64,000 nucleotides of DNA from Methylocystis silviterrae (GTDB lineage: Bacteria > Pseudomonadota > Alphaproteobacteria > Rhizobiales > Beijerinckiaceae): the NCBI RefSeq assembly GCF_013350005.1, contig NZ_JABVWW010000013.1:33317-97316 (forward strand), given 5' to 3'. The stretch's first letter is position 1. Every line of letters starts with the position of its first letter. Both the position numbers and the translations under genes were made by a program. Of this stretch, positions 18,749 to 27,857 are shown one piece after another. The notes below the pieces were generated by a model. It searched no databases, was not told where the DNA came from, and worked only from the letters and a program-made list of their open reading frames with translations.

Positions 18749-19600
18749 CTATTTCGGCAGCAGGCCGAGCCGGCGCGCCGTCAGCCAGTCGACGAGTCGC
18801 GCCGGCAATAGGCTGCGTAGCGTGTAGTCGGTAAAGCGATTCCTTACGACCGGGATCCGGGCGGGCGGGCGCGTGGCCGTCAGCGCCCGCAACACGGCGC
18901 GCGCGACGACCTCGGGACCGGGCGCGCGGCGGCCGGCCTCTACAAGCCACTCCAGCATCCTCCGACCTGGCGCGGCATAGGCCGTGCCCTCGAACATCGC
19001 GAGATCGGTCTCTTCGGCCTTGTCCCAGATCGGCGTCGCGATCATCCCTGGCTCGATCAGGACGACGTCGACGCCATAGACGATCAGCTCGCGCCGCAGC
19101 GCGTCCGACATGCCCTCTAGCCCGAATTTCGAGGCGGCGTAGGCGCCGAGAAACGGCGCGGCGGAGCGACCGGCGACCGAACTCATATTGACGATGCGGC
19201 CGGGCGCGCCGCGTCGCGGCGCCCCAGCGCCGAGCAGGGGCGCGAAGGCTTGGATGATCCGAAGCTGGCCAATCAGATTGATCTCGATCTGGCGGCGAAA
19301 GTCGTCGATCGGCAGATGCAGCAGCGGGCCGGGGACGGCGACGCCGGCATTGTTGACGAGGCCCGCGAGCGTTTCGCCTTCGAGGCGGGCCTCGACGTCG
19401 CGCGCGGCCAAGGCGATCGATTCGGCGTCGGTCACGTCGAAGAACAGCGGAATGACGGACGCGCCGTGTCGAGCCGTGAGCGCGGCGGCGTCGGAGTCCT
19501 TACGGACCGAGGCGAAAACCAGAAACCCGTTCTCAACCAATAAATCGACACAGGCCGCGCCGATCCCGGTCGAGGCGCCGGTCACGACCACGGCCTTCAT
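18749..19600 (-). CDS. SDR family NAD(P)-dependent oxidoreductase
   Basis: 283 aa, classical short-chain dehydrogenase: cofactor motif TGASTGIG at residues 7-14, NNAG, catalytic Ser in NMSSVAG and YAASK. The C-terminal extension is of the type seen in DltE/retinol-dehydrogenase-like members. Its ATG overlaps the stop of the ThiE-amidase gene (ATGA), so it is translated as the last gene of the thiamine operon, though no thiamine role is known for it. Confidence 0.88.
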   Translation of the reverse strand: MKAVVVTGASTGIGAACVDLLVENGFLVFASVRKDSDAAALTARHGASVIPLFFDVTDAESIALAARDVEARLEGETLAGLVNNAGVAVPGPLLHLPIDDFRRQIEINLIGQLRIIQAFAPLLGAGAPRRGAPGRIVNMSSVAGRSAAPFLGAYAASKFGLEGMSDALRRELIVYGVDVVLIEPGMIATPIWDKAEETDLAMFEGTAYAAPGRRMLEWLVEAGRRAPGPEVVARAVLRALTATRPPARIPVVRNRFTDYTLRSLLPARLVDWLTARRLGLLPK

Positions 19601-20967
19601 ACGCGTTCTCCCAATGTCGCGAGGAGACTGGCGAGCGCCACGCGCGTGTCGCCGTCGGCGCGGCCGTCGACCTTCGCGCGGCGGAAGTGGCGCTGAAACG
19701 CCTCCACCGCCTGGACGGTCTGGACGTCATAGACGCCGGTCGGCTCGACGCCATAGCCATAAGCCGCGAGGTCGCGCTGGAGCGAGGCGACCTTGGCGCC
19801 CGCGTCGACAAGCGAGATCGTCGTCGCGCCAGCGCCGAGACTCTCATCGGCGACCCGCCCGACGCCATGGCGGGCGAGCTCCTCCCAGGGAAAGAACTCG
19901 CCGGGGTCCCGCTTGCGCCCAGGCGCGATGTCGGAATGCGCCAGCACGCGCTCGGGCGGTATCGCGTGGCGCCGGCAAATGTCCTTGGCGAGCGCCGCCG
20001 TCGCCTCGATTTGCGCCGCCGGATAGGGTCTCGGGTCGTCGTGGCCCGGATGAACGACTTCGATCCCGATCGAGGCGGAGTTCATGTCGGTTTCGCCGGC
20101 CCAGTAGCTTATCCCGGCATGCCAGGCGCGCCGCGACTCCGGCACGAGCTGCAGCACGCCGCCGTCCTCCTCGACGACATAATGCGCCGAAACCTCCGAG
20201 CGCGGATTGCAAAGCAGGGCGAGAGCCGATTCCGCCGTCGGCATCCCCGTATAGTGAAGCACCAGCGACGAGATGGGGCGCAGCCGCGCGCCATGATTGG
20301 GCGATGGACACACGCGCGCGCCGTCGTAGTCGGGCGCGAAAAAGCCCTCGCGCTCACGCCAGGGTTGCGTCGCGGAGAGCCATTCCCGCGCGCGCGCCTC
20401 TGGTTCGGCGTTGCGCAAAATGTCGGTGACGACGCAGGCGCTGTCGGCGCCCGCGGCAAGCGCGGCGATGGCGCGTTCGGGGGTCAGTCCGCCGATGGCG
20501 ACAAGAGGCGTCTCGCCGATCTGCGCCTTCCAGGCCCCGATCCGGGCGAGGCCCTGCGGCGCAAAAGCCATTTGTTTCAGAAGCGTGGGATAGATCGGCC
20601 CAAGCGCGACATAGTCCGCGCCGAGCGACAGCGCCCGGCCAAGTTCGGCTTCGTCATGCGTCGAAACGCCGATCCTGACCCCGGCGCGGCGCAACGCCGG
20701 GATGTCCGCCGCGTCGAGATCGCCCTGGCCGAGGTGGACGAAGTCGCAGCCTTCCTCCATCGCGAGCCGCCAGTAGTCGTTGACGACGAGCTGCGCGCCA
20801 TGTCGCGCGCACATCTCCCGCGCCGTTGCGATCTGCGCGCGCACGTCAGGCTCGGCGCGATCCTTCACCCGCAGCTGCACGAGCTTAACGCCCTGCGGCA
20901 GCAGGCGGGAAAGCCAGTCGGCGTCGTCGACGATCAGATAGAACGGGTCGAGCCTCAGCGCCGCCAC
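19597..20967 (-). CDS. thiE: Fusion: thiamine-phosphate synthase + AmiD-like N-acetylmuramoyl-L-alanine amidase + peptidoglycan-binding domain
   Basis: 456 aa in one frame. Residues 1 to about 205 are a complete ThiE: LVQLRVKD, VVNDYW, FVHLGQGDLD, GVSTHD, YVALGPIYPT, IGGLTPER. Residues about 220-375 are an Amidase_2 domain with the zinc ligands in LVLHYTGM and VLAHSDIAPGRKRDPG. Residues about 390-450 are a PG_binding_1 domain (VASLQRDLAAYGYG...VQAVEAFQRHF). These are normally separate proteins, one cytoplasmic and one in the envelope, and no signal peptide is present. The link (WREREGFFAPDYD) crosses a run of five A at 20339-20343 (plus strand), where an indel could create the fusion. GTG start, 3 bases after the thiG stop. 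Confidence 0.8.
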   Translation of the reverse strand: MAALRLDPFYLIVDDADWLSRLLPQGVKLVQLRVKDRAEPDVRAQIATAREMCARHGAQLVVNDYWRLAMEEGCDFVHLGQGDLDAADIPALRRAGVRIGVSTHDEAELGRALSLGADYVALGPIYPTLLKQMAFAPQGLARIGAWKAQIGETPLVAIGGLTPERAIAALAAGADSACVVTDILRNAEPEARAREWLSATQPWREREGFFAPDYDGARVCPSPNHGARLRPISSLVLHYTGMPTAESALALLCNPRSEVSAHYVVEEDGGVLQLVPESRRAWHAGISYWAGETDMNSASIGIEVVHPGHDDPRPYPAAQIEATAALAKDICRRHAIPPERVLAHSDIAPGRKRDPGEFFPWEELARHGVGRVADESLGAGATTISLVDAGAKVASLQRDLAAYGYGVEPTGVYDVQTVQAVEAFQRHFRRAKVDGRADGDTRVALASLLATLGERV

Positions 20968-20970
20968 CCG

Positions 20971-21759
20971 TTACGCCAGTCTGTCGAAGGGTCGGCCGAT
21001 GATCGGCGTCGAAGGCTCCGCCATGTCGCGCGGCGTCATCGGCTGCGCGCGAAAGCCCGCTCGGCCGGCTTCGATCGCGAGGGCGAAGGCGCGCGCCATC
21101 AAGACGGGGTCGCCGGCGCGCGAAACGGCGGTGTTGAGCAGCACCGCGTCATAGCCCATCTCCATAACGAGCGCGGCGTGAGACGGCGCGCCAAGCCCCG
21201 CGTCGACAATGAGGGGCGTGTCGGGAAAATGCGCGCGCAGCGCCCGCAAGGCGAAAGCGTTGTTGACCCCGCGCCCGGAGCCGATCGGCGCCGCCCAGGG
21301 CATCAGCACGCGGCAGCCGGCGTCGAGCAGCTTTTCCGCCACCACCAGATCGTCGGTCGTGTAGGGAAAGACCTTGAAGCCGTCATCCGCGAGCGCGCGC
21401 GCCGCCTCGACGAGGCCGAAGACGTCAGGCTGTAGCGTGTCTTCCTCGCCGATAACTTCCAGCTTGATCCAGTCGGTTGCGAAGACTTCCCGCGCCATTT
21501 GCGCGGTCGCGATCGCCTCCTTGGCGGTGCGGCATCCGGCGGTGTTGGGGAGCACGCGCACGCCGACATCGCGGATGAGGCTCCAGAAAGTCTCGCCCGC
21601 GCGCGCCCCGCCGGCCTCGCGCCGGAGCGAGACGGTGACGATCTCGCATCCCGATGCGCGAATGGCCTCGGCGAGGATTGCTGGCGACGAATAGCGCGCG
21701 GTGCCGAGCAGCAGCCGCGAGGCCAGCGCGCGGTCGTAAAGCGTCACCGGGTCATTCAT
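20971..21759 (-). CDS. thiG: Thiazole synthase
   Basis: 262 aa. ThiG forms the thiazole ring from deoxyxylulose 5-phosphate, dehydroglycine and ThiS thiocarboxylate. Signatures: [26 protein letters not shown], the Schiff-base Lys in [11 protein letters not shown], and [12 protein letters not shown]. It lies between thiS and thiE, 13 bases after the thiS stop. DXP for this step would come from Dxs, also encoded in this window. Confidence 0.96.
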   Translation of the reverse strand: MNDPVTLYDRALASRLLLGTARYSSPAILAEAIRASGCEIVTVSLRREAGGARAGETFWSLIRDVGVRVLPNTAGCRTAKEAIATAQMAREVFATDWIKLEVIGEEDTLQPDVFGLVEAARALADDGFKVFPYTTDDLVVAEKLLDAGCRVLMPWAAPIGSGRGVNNAFALRALRAHFPDTPLIVDAGLGAPSHAALVMEMGYDAVLLNTAVSRAGDPVLMARAFALAIEAGRAGFRAQPMTPRDMAEPSTPIIGRPFDRLA

Positions 21760-21772
21760 GCATCAAACTCGC

Positions 21773-21970
21773 TCACCCGCCCTGTCTCGGCGTCACGATC
21801 TCGACGGCGTCGCCTTCGCGAAGCCGCGTCTCGGCGCGGTCCCTGGCGCGCACGAACTCCTGATTCAGAGCGGTGCCGACGGTCTTTTCATCATACCCCA
21901 GTTCGTCCAGCAGCATTTGCAACGTGGTCGCGCTCACATCCTGCGGCCGCCCGTTGATCTGAATCAGCAT
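21773..21970 (-). CDS. thiS: Sulfur carrier protein ThiS
   Basis: 65 aa, ubiquitin-like: MLIQINGRPQDV, TLQMLLDELGY, and VEIVTPRQGG ending in the essential Gly-Gly that is adenylated and thiocarboxylated. Its start lies within the last 80 bases of thiO in another frame, so it is coupled to thiO translation. Confidence 0.95.
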   Translation of the reverse strand: MLIQINGRPQDVSATTLQMLLDELGYDEKTVGTALNQEFVRARDRAETRLREGDAVEIVTPRQGG

Positions 21971-22949
21971 CCATCACCTCTGGGAAATGTCCGTCGTTTA
22001 CAATGACCTCGGCCGCGCGGCGCGCCAGCGCCGGCGCAAGCAGGAATCCGTGGCGGTAGAGCCCATTGATATAGAGAGTGCGACCCCGCTTCAAAAGACG
22101 TGGCAGATTGTCGGCGAAGGCGGGTCGGAGGTCCGAGCCGGTCTCGACAATTTCCGCCTCGGCGAAGGCCGGGTGGACCGCAAAGGCGGAGTTGACGAGT
22201 TCGACGACCGACCGCGCGGTGACCCGCGCGCGCTCCTCATTCTCGATCATCGTCGCGCCGACCATGAACAGTTCCTCGCCGCGCGGCACGACGTAAACCG
22301 GCCGGCGCGGATGCAGCATGCGCACCGGACGCGCCAGGGAAATCTCCTCGCTGCGCAGGATCAGCATTTCGCCCTTCACGCCGCGCAGGCCGGGAAGCGC
22401 GTCGCGCGCCGCGAAGCCGCGGCAGTCGATTATCCAATCCGGGATCGTCTCCAGTCCGGCGGCGTCCTGTTGAACATGCAGCGTCACATTCGGCATTTGC
22501 GCGAGGCGCTCGGTCAGCGCGATGAGCGCCGCGCGGGGATCGAGATGCGCTTCTTGCCGAAAAAACAACGCGGCGTCGAAGCGCCCGGCGAGATCTGGCT
22601 CAAGCGCCGCGATATCCTTTGCGTCCAGCGAGTCGAAATTGCGCGTGCGCCGGGCGAAGTCGGCGAGTTCGGCGCGCTCCCGAGCCGGCGTCACGACAAG
22701 ACTGCCGGCGACCGTCGCGACGCCGAGTTCGCGCGACCAGAAGTCGAGCGCTTCTTCGCCGAGCGTCGCGACCAGGGGTTCGGCGCTTTCCAGTTCGCAC
22801 CAGGGCGCGATCATGCCGCCGGCGAAGCGCGAGCAGCCAAGGCCCGGCGCGGACTCGCGCTCGACGATCTCCACCTCCACGCCCTTCCGCGCGAGCGCAT
22901 AGGCGGCGCAGAGTCCGGCGACGCCGGCGCCAATCACGCGCGCGAGCAT
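21891..22949 (-). CDS. thiO: Glycine oxidase ThiO (FAD-dependent)
   Basis: 352 aa. FAD Rossmann motif VIGAGVAGLCAAYALARKG at the N-terminus, DAO fold throughout, RPVYVVPRGEELFMVGAT, and GLYRHGFLLAPALARR near the C-terminus. It oxidises glycine to the dehydroglycine needed by ThiG in organisms lacking ThiH. First gene behind the TPP riboswitch; its end runs 80 bases into thiS. Confidence 0.92.
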   Translation of the reverse strand: MLARVIGAGVAGLCAAYALARKGVEVEIVERESAPGLGCSRFAGGMIAPWCELESAEPLVATLGEEALDFWSRELGVATVAGSLVVTPARERAELADFARRTRNFDSLDAKDIAALEPDLAGRFDAALFFRQEAHLDPRAALIALTERLAQMPNVTLHVQQDAAGLETIPDWIIDCRGFAARDALPGLRGVKGEMLILRSEEISLARPVRMLHPRRPVYVVPRGEELFMVGATMIENEERARVTARSVVELVNSAFAVHPAFAEAEIVETGSDLRPAFADNLPRLLKRGRTLYINGLYRHGFLLAPALARRAAEVIVNDGHFPEVMDADSDQRAAAGCERDHVANAAGRTGV

Positions 22950-22980
22950 GAGCGCCGCCTTTCGGGAAATTTCGCTGACA

Positions 22981-23110
22981 CCATCCCTCCGCCAGTCTCA
23001 ACTGGATCAGGTTCGAAGGGTCGCCGCCCCCCGCGTTTTCGCGCGTCTTGCGGCCTCTCAGCCCCGTGGCGGCGTCGTTGGCGCGCCGCCGGGCGGGCTC
23101 CCCCGGCGGA
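22981..23110 (-). ncRNA. TPP riboswitch (THI element)
   Basis: On the minus strand the conserved blocks appear in order: GGGGGAGCCCG, GGGGCTGAGAGG, GACCCTTCGAACCTGATC, CAGTTGAGACTGGCGGAGGGATGG. These match the thi-box core (CUGAGA and ACCUGAUC with the closing GGGAUGG). It ends about 31 bases before the thiO start, a spacing that suits control by hiding the ribosome site. It should switch off thiO-thiS-thiG-thiE and the coupled SDR when TPP is plentiful. Confidence 0.95.
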
Positions 23111-23262
23111 CGTAGGCTGGCGCGAAGCACCGGGGCAGTCAAGCGCTGCGCTCGACTCCTTTAGGTCGCCGCGCCGCGCCGGGGCTTGCCAGACGTCATA
23201 TGATGGCTCAGTTTGCGCAAAGAAAAGCGCGCGAAAAAAGCGCAGCATACCGGGAGAAAATC

Positions 23263-23859
23263 ATGAGCTTCATCAGCAAAATGGCTAGCGTCCGCAGGAC
23301 GTTGGCCGGCGCCGTTCTCTGTGGCCTGCTCGCCTGCGCGATTTCTGCGGGGCCGGCTGGCGCCGCGCAGCTCGGCGAATATTTTCCCATTCCGAATTCG
23401 CTGAGCCTCAGCGGGGTTCCGCGCGACTCGCTCCTGAAGATCCAGTCGAAATGGCTGCAGAACGGCCTCGACAAACTCAAGAAGGCGCGCGCTGAAGCCG
23501 AAGCGGCGCTCGAAAAGGCCAAGTCCGGCGCTTCGGACCAGGTCGCGGCGGCGGAGGAGAAGGTCAAGAAGCTCGATGCGATGATCGCTGAAACTCAGGA
23601 AGAACTCGCGCTGTCGGAGAACAGTGATTCGTCGCATGAGATTCAACAAGCGCGCAAACGCAACTTGCTGCTCGCTCTCAACCAGTGGATCAATGAGCTC
23701 AATCGCCTCGCCACAGAGCAGATGAAGATCGCGATCCTCAAGGACGGCGCCGAGGCCATGGCGGCGCAAAACCGGAATTATCAATTGTCGGAACAGGCGG
23801 ACAATCTCGAAAAAGCCAAGCGCGACCCGAGTTTCGAAGATTGGGGCGTGACGAAGTAA
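23263..23859 (+). CDS. Secreted coiled-coil protein of unknown function
   Basis: 198 aa. N-terminal signal peptide (basic start, hydrophobic core LAGAVLCGLLACAISAG, cleavage near PAGAA). Residues about 60-115 are Ala/Glu/Lys heptad sequence (KLKKARAEAEAALEKAKSG) predicted to form a coiled coil. The rest is helical and hydrophilic, ending in FEDWGVTK. No family recognised. GGGAG at 23252-23256 supports the ATG at 23263. It lies divergent from the TPP riboswitch promoter. Confidence 0.7.
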   Translation: MSFISKMASVRRTLAGAVLCGLLACAISAGPAGAAQLGEYFPIPNSLSLSGVPRDSLLKIQSKWLQNGLDKLKKARAEAEAALEKAKSGASDQVAAAEEKVKKLDAMIAETQEELALSENSDSSHEIQQARKRNLLLALNQWINELNRLATEQMKIAILKDGAEAMAAQNRNYQLSEQADNLEKAKRDPSFEDWGVTK

Positions 23860-23949
23860 TCTTAAGCGGGCAGTCCGGGGTCAGGACTCATTGATCGAGC
23901 GCGCCGCCGATGAGTTGAGGAGACGGGCGGCTGCCCGGCGAGATTTCCA

Positions 23950-24600
23950 ATGACCCCCACAGTTACCGCCTTTGAACGGTCGCCAGATGGCGGCAAGGGA
24001 TTGGCGCGGGACATGCGCGTTCGCTGGGCGCTCGAAGAAGTGGGCCAACCCTACGACGTTCGTCTTCTTTCATTCAAAGCGATGAAGGAACCGGCGCATC
24101 TCGCGCTTCATCCTTTCGGGCAGATTCCGACCTATGAAGAAGGCGGTCTCGCCCTATTCGAGTCGGGGGCGATCGTGTTCCATATCGCGGAGCGCCATGC
24201 TGGGCTGCTGCCAGACGATGCAAATGCCCGGGCGCGCGCGATCACATGGATGTTTGCGGCGCTCAGCACGATGGAGCCGCCAATCATTGATCTTGCAATC
24301 GCCAGGCTTCTGGAGCGCGACGAGGCCTGGTACGAGCAGCGTCTGCCTCTCGTCGAGGATCGCGTCCGTAACCGGCTGGGCCAACTTTCCTTTCGCCTTG
24401 GCGATGCCGACTGGCTCGATGGTCCGTTCAGCGCCGGCGACCTGATGATGGCGTCGGTGCTGCTCAGGTTGAAGGCGTCGGGTCTGCTGGACCAATATCC
24501 GAACCTCTCCGCCTATGTCGCCCGCGGCGAAGCGCGGCCCGCATACAAGCGTGCCTTCGAGGCTCAACTGGCGGTTTTCAGCGCCGCATCCCGGACCTAG
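23950..24600 (+). CDS. Glutathione S-transferase family protein
   Basis: 216 aa. Thioredoxin-fold half with WALEEVGQPYDV and the cis-Pro glutathione segment FGQIPTYEEGGLALFESGAI, then a helical C-terminal half (DWLDGPFSAGDLMMASVL) typical of bacterial GSTs. Substrate unknown. The last bases CTAG are shared with the stop of convergent zapA: both genes end in the same palindrome. Confidence 0.88.
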   Translation: MTPTVTAFERSPDGGKGLARDMRVRWALEEVGQPYDVRLLSFKAMKEPAHLALHPFGQIPTYEEGGLALFESGAIVFHIAERHAGLLPDDANARARAITWMFAALSTMEPPIIDLAIARLLERDEAWYEQRLPLVEDRVRNRLGQLSFRLGDADWLDGPFSAGDLMMASVLLRLKASGLLDQYPNLSAYVARGEARPAYKRAFEAQLAVFSAASRT

Positions 24601-24980
24601 AGACCATCGTCCGGCGATGCGGCGGGCGGCGACAGTTCGCCAGTGAGCTTCACGATCCGACGCGTCGCGTCGCCAAGCGCCTTGGCGGCGAGCGTCGACG
24701 CGGCGTCGCTCGCCTTGTGCGCGGCGTCGAGTTCAGCGCGCAGCGCAGCGAACTCGGCTTCCGTCGCCTGCGCTTTGGCGCGTGCGTCCGTCGCCTCGTC
24801 GGCGATTGCGAGCGCGGCCATCACGATGATGCGCTGCTCGCCGATCTCGCCGAAGCTCTCGCGCATCGACTGGATCTTGCTTTCCACGTAACGCGCGAGC
24901 TCTTCGATGCGCTGCTCCTCGCCCTCCTCGCAGGACATGCGATAGGTGCGACCGGCGATGGCGACGACGACGGCGGCCAT
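24597..24980 (-). CDS. zapA: Cell division protein ZapA
   Basis: 127 aa. ZapA globular domain: IAGRTYRMSCEEGEEQRIEELARYVESK, then ERIIVMAALAIADE-like segment (QRIIVMAALAIAD), followed by a coiled coil. ZapA cross-links FtsZ protofilaments at mid-cell. The start at 24980 removes an unconserved upstream extension of the frame. It sits 1 base after the DUF4164 gene, the usual Rhizobiales pairing. Confidence 0.9.
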   Translation of the reverse strand: MAAVVVAIAGRTYRMSCEEGEEQRIEELARYVESKIQSMRESFGEIGEQRIIVMAALAIADEATDARAKAQATEAEFAALRAELDAAHKASDAASTLAAKALGDATRRIVKLTGELSPPAASPDDGL

Positions 24981-24981
24981 A

Positions 24982-25305
24982 TTAATTCTCTCGGGTCGAG
25001 GCGACGCCCGCCGCGCCGAGCGCTGCGGCGACGCCTTCGCTCGCGGCTTCGAGCCTTCGCAGCACCTCGTCGCGGCTCTTCTCCAGGGCGTTCTGCTGCG
25101 CCAACGCGGCGTCGAGATCGAGAGCGAGACGCGACCGATCATCTTGCATGACGGCGAGTTCTTCTTCGAGTTCGGCACTGGACAGCTCGTCTTCGAGCTT
25201 TGCGGCGACAGTGCGCTCCAGCTGAGCGAGCGCCGCCTGCAGCTCGGCGACGGCGGCCTCGAGCCTCTTGGCGTTTTCTTCGTCGCGCTTATCTGAATGG
25301 GTCAT
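24982..25305 (-). CDS. DUF4164 coiled-coil protein
   Basis: 107 aa, almost entirely coiled coil (RLEAAVAELQAALAQLERTV, then SRLALDLDAALAQQNALEKSRDEVLRRL). Matches the DUF4164 family, found beside zapA in Rhizobiales and plausibly part of the division machinery, though no function is proven. ATG at 25305; an in-frame ATG at 25326 is possible. It is divergent from gapA. Confidence 0.8.
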   Translation of the reverse strand: MTHSDKRDEENAKRLEAAVAELQAALAQLERTVAAKLEDELSSAELEEELAVMQDDRSRLALDLDAALAQQNALEKSRDEVLRRLEAASEGVAAALGAAGVASTREN

Positions 25306-25429
25306 CGCCGGTCGCGGAAGGTGCATGGCTTTGCGGCGCGGCGAACACGCCGAACGATTCGCTTGCCAGCCTGTTCCTAGCATGAATCGCGCAAATCGAA
25401 ACCGCGCCAATTGGCGCGACCTTGGCGCG

Positions 25430-25457
25430 TTGACAGGGGGGCGCGAGGTGCTATCAC
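25430..25457 (+). promoter_or_regulatory. Candidate promoter of gapA
   Basis: TTGACA (25430-25435), a 16-base spacer, then TATCAC (25452-25457), close to the alphaproteobacterial housekeeping consensus. It lies about 75 bases before the gapA ATG. Confidence 0.5.
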
Positions 25458-25530
25458 ACGCTCGCCTCCAGAGCCCACAGGCTCGATGGCGAGGGCCGCG
25501 GAGTTCCGGCGGCGCAAGGAGATTTTCCAA

Positions 25531-26538
25531 ATGACCGTGAGAGTGGCGATCAACGGATTCGGGCGCATCGGCCGCAATATCCTGCGCTATATCATCGAGA
25601 CCGGACGCACGGACCTCGAAGTCGTCGCCATCAACGATCTCGGCCCGGTCGAGACCAATGCGCATCTGTTGCGATATGATTCAGTCCACGGCCGCTTCCC
25701 GCATGAGGTGAAAGTCGCCGGAGACACGATCGACGTCGGCCGCGGCCCGATCAAAGTGACCGCCATCAAGAATCCGGCCGAGCTTCCCTACAAGGACCTC
25801 AAGATCGACATCGCGCTGGAATGCACCGGGCTTTTCACGGCGCGTGACAAGGCGAAATTGCTGCTCGACGCGGGCGCGAAGCGCGTGCTGGTTTCAGCGC
25901 CCGCCGAAGGCGCCGACATTACGGTCGTCTATGGCGTCAATCACGATAAGATCACCAAGGATCATCTCGTGATCTCCAACGCGTCCTGCACGACGAACTG
26001 TCTCGCGCCGGTCGCCAAGGTGCTGCATGATGCGATCGGCATCGAGAAGGGGATCATGACGACGATCCACGCCTATACGGGCGATCAGCCGACGCTCGAC
26101 ACGATGCATAAGGATCTCTACCGCGCCCGCGCGGCGGCGCTTTCGATGATCCCGACCTCGACGGGCGCGGCGAAGGCCGTCGGACTCGTATTGCCGGAGC
26201 TGAACGGCAAGCTCGACGGCTACGCCATTCGCGTGCCGACGCCCAACGTCTCGGCGGTCGATCTGAAATTTGTCGCCAAGCGGGCGACGACGAAGGACGA
26301 GGTGCACGCCGCGATCAAGGCCGCCGCCGACGGCCCGCTCAAGGGCGTGCTCGGCTATACGAGCGAGAAGCTGGTGTCGATCGACTTCAACCACAATCCG
26401 CTCTCGTCCTGCTTCCATCTCGACCAGACCAAGGTCCTGGACGGCAATCTCGTGTCGATCCTGTCCTGGTACGACAATGAATGGGGCTTCTCCGGCCGCA
26501 TGACCGATGTGGCGAGCGTGATCGGCAAGCTTCTGTAA
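25531..26538 (+). CDS. gapA: Glyceraldehyde-3-phosphate dehydrogenase, type I
   Basis: 335 aa. NAD fold [10 protein letters not shown] at the N-terminus, catalytic Cys in [13 protein letters not shown] (about C153), and WYDNEWGFS near the end. It oxidises glyceraldehyde 3-phosphate to 1,3-bisphosphoglycerate. AAGGAG at 25516-25521 fits the ATG at 25531. pgk follows 73 bases later, the next step of the pathway. Confidence 0.97.
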   Translation: MTVRVAINGFGRIGRNILRYIIETGRTDLEVVAINDLGPVETNAHLLRYDSVHGRFPHEVKVAGDTIDVGRGPIKVTAIKNPAELPYKDLKIDIALECTGLFTARDKAKLLLDAGAKRVLVSAPAEGADITVVYGVNHDKITKDHLVISNASCTTNCLAPVAKVLHDAIGIEKGIMTTIHAYTGDQPTLDTMHKDLYRARAAALSMIPTSTGAAKAVGLVLPELNGKLDGYAIRVPTPNVSAVDLKFVAKRATTKDEVHAAIKAAADGPLKGVLGYTSEKLVSIDFNHNPLSSCFHLDQTKVLDGNLVSILSWYDNEWGFSGRMTDVASVIGKLL

Positions 26539-26558
26539 GCATCGTTCCACCACGCCGG

Positions 26559-26588
26559 CGCGGACCTTCGGGTCCGCGTTTGGCTTTT
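26559..26588 (+). terminator. Hairpin between gapA and pgk
   Basis: CGCGGACC-TTCG-GGTCCGCG: an 8-bp perfect stem capped by a UUCG tetraloop, followed by TTTGGCTTTT. It may be a partial terminator or mRNA-stabilising end that lowers pgk expression relative to gapA. Confidence 0.65.
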
Positions 26589-26611
26589 CAAGCCGCGATT
26601 GGACGCCCGAC

Positions 26612-27817
26612 ATGACCGCTTTCCACACTCTCGACGACGTCGACGTCAAAGGAAAGCGCGTGTTGCTGCGCGTCGATTTGAACGTGCCGATGGAGGACGG
26701 GCGCGTCACCGACGCGACGCGCATCGAGCGTGCGTTGCCGACGATCAACGAGATCGTGGAAAAAGGCGGCAGAGTCATTCTGCTTTCGCATTTCGGCCGG
26801 CCAAAGGGTCAGCGCGTCGATGCGGATTCGCTGCGCCAGGTCATCCCGACGCTCGAACATTTTCTCAAACGCAAGATCGCTTTCGCCGACGACTGCGTCG
26901 GCGACGCCGCGGCGAAGATCGTCGACGGGCTCAAGGACGGCGACGTCGCATTGCTCGAGAACACGCGTTTCCACAAGGGCGAAGAAAAGAACGCCGCCGA
27001 TTTTGTCGACGCGCTCGCCAAGAGCGGCGATATCTTCGTCAGCGACGCCTTTTCGGCTGCGCACCGCGCGCACGCGTCGACCGAAGGCATAGCGCACAGA
27101 CTGCCCGCCTTCGCCGGCCGAGCCATGCAGGCGGAACTTGAAGCGTTGCAGTCCGCGCTCGCCAATCCGCAGCGGCCGGTCATGGCGATCGTTGGCGGCG
27201 CGAAAGTTTCGACGAAGCTCGAACTCTTGGGCAATCTCGTCGCGAAGGTTGACTATCTCGTCATCGGCGGCGGCATGGCCAACACTTTCCTGGCGGCGCA
27301 AGGCAAGAGCGTCGGCAAATCGCTGTGCGAACATGATCTCGCCGGCGCCGCGCGGGAGATTTTGGCCAAGGCGGAAAAGGCCGGCTGCGAGATCGTGCTG
27401 CCGATCGACGCCACGGTTGCGCAGAAATTCGAGGCGCATGCGCCGTCGCGCTTCGTCTCGGTCGATCATGTCGGCGAAAACGACATGATCCTCGACGTCG
27501 GGCCAAAATCAATCGCCCATGTCGAATCGCTGCTCGCTGCGTGCAGGACGCTGGTGTGGAACGGCCCGTTTGGCGCGTTCGAACTGCCGCCCTTCGACGA
27601 AGGCACCAACGCCGTCGCGCAGACCGCGGCGCGGCTCACCGTCGAGGGCAAGTTGCTCTCGATCGCCGGCGGCGGCGACACCGTCGCGGCGCTCAATCAG
27701 GCGCATGTCGCGCAGGAATTTTCCTATGTGTCGACGGCCGGCGGCGCCTTTCTCGAATGGCTCGAAGGAAAGACGCTGCCCGGCGTCGCGGCGCTGATGC
27801 AATCTTCACAGCGCTGA
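26612..27817 (+). CDS. pgk: Phosphoglycerate kinase
   Basis: 401 aa. Signatures: [41 protein letters not shown], and the nucleotide loop TVAALNQA with SIAGGGDT; the C-terminus has [14 protein letters not shown]. It makes ATP and 3-phosphoglycerate. The ATG at 26612 gives the usual N-terminus. In a serine-cycle methylotroph it would also link to gluconeogenesis, but that is inference. Confidence 0.97.
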   Translation: MTAFHTLDDVDVKGKRVLLRVDLNVPMEDGRVTDATRIERALPTINEIVEKGGRVILLSHFGRPKGQRVDADSLRQVIPTLEHFLKRKIAFADDCVGDAAAKIVDGLKDGDVALLENTRFHKGEEKNAADFVDALAKSGDIFVSDAFSAAHRAHASTEGIAHRLPAFAGRAMQAELEALQSALANPQRPVMAIVGGAKVSTKLELLGNLVAKVDYLVIGGGMANTFLAAQGKSVGKSLCEHDLAGAAREILAKAEKAGCEIVLPIDATVAQKFEAHAPSRFVSVDHVGENDMILDVGPKSIAHVESLLAACRTLVWNGPFGAFELPPFDEGTNAVAQTAARLTVEGKLLSIAGGGDTVAALNQAHVAQEFSYVSTAGGAFLEWLEGKTLPGVAALMQSSQR

Positions 27818-27857
27818 AATCGCGGCCGCTTGGTCCGCGTTTCTTGGGAAGGAACGC

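Noticed and set aside
19687..21435. 582-codon plus-strand frame opposite thiE and thiG
   Set aside because: The thi genes on the minus strand have clear motifs and a riboswitch; the plus frame is Arg-rich without similarity.
24600..24980. 6S RNA expected near zapA
   Set aside because: In many bacteria ssrS follows zapA, but here the convergent GST gene abuts zapA directly, leaving no room.
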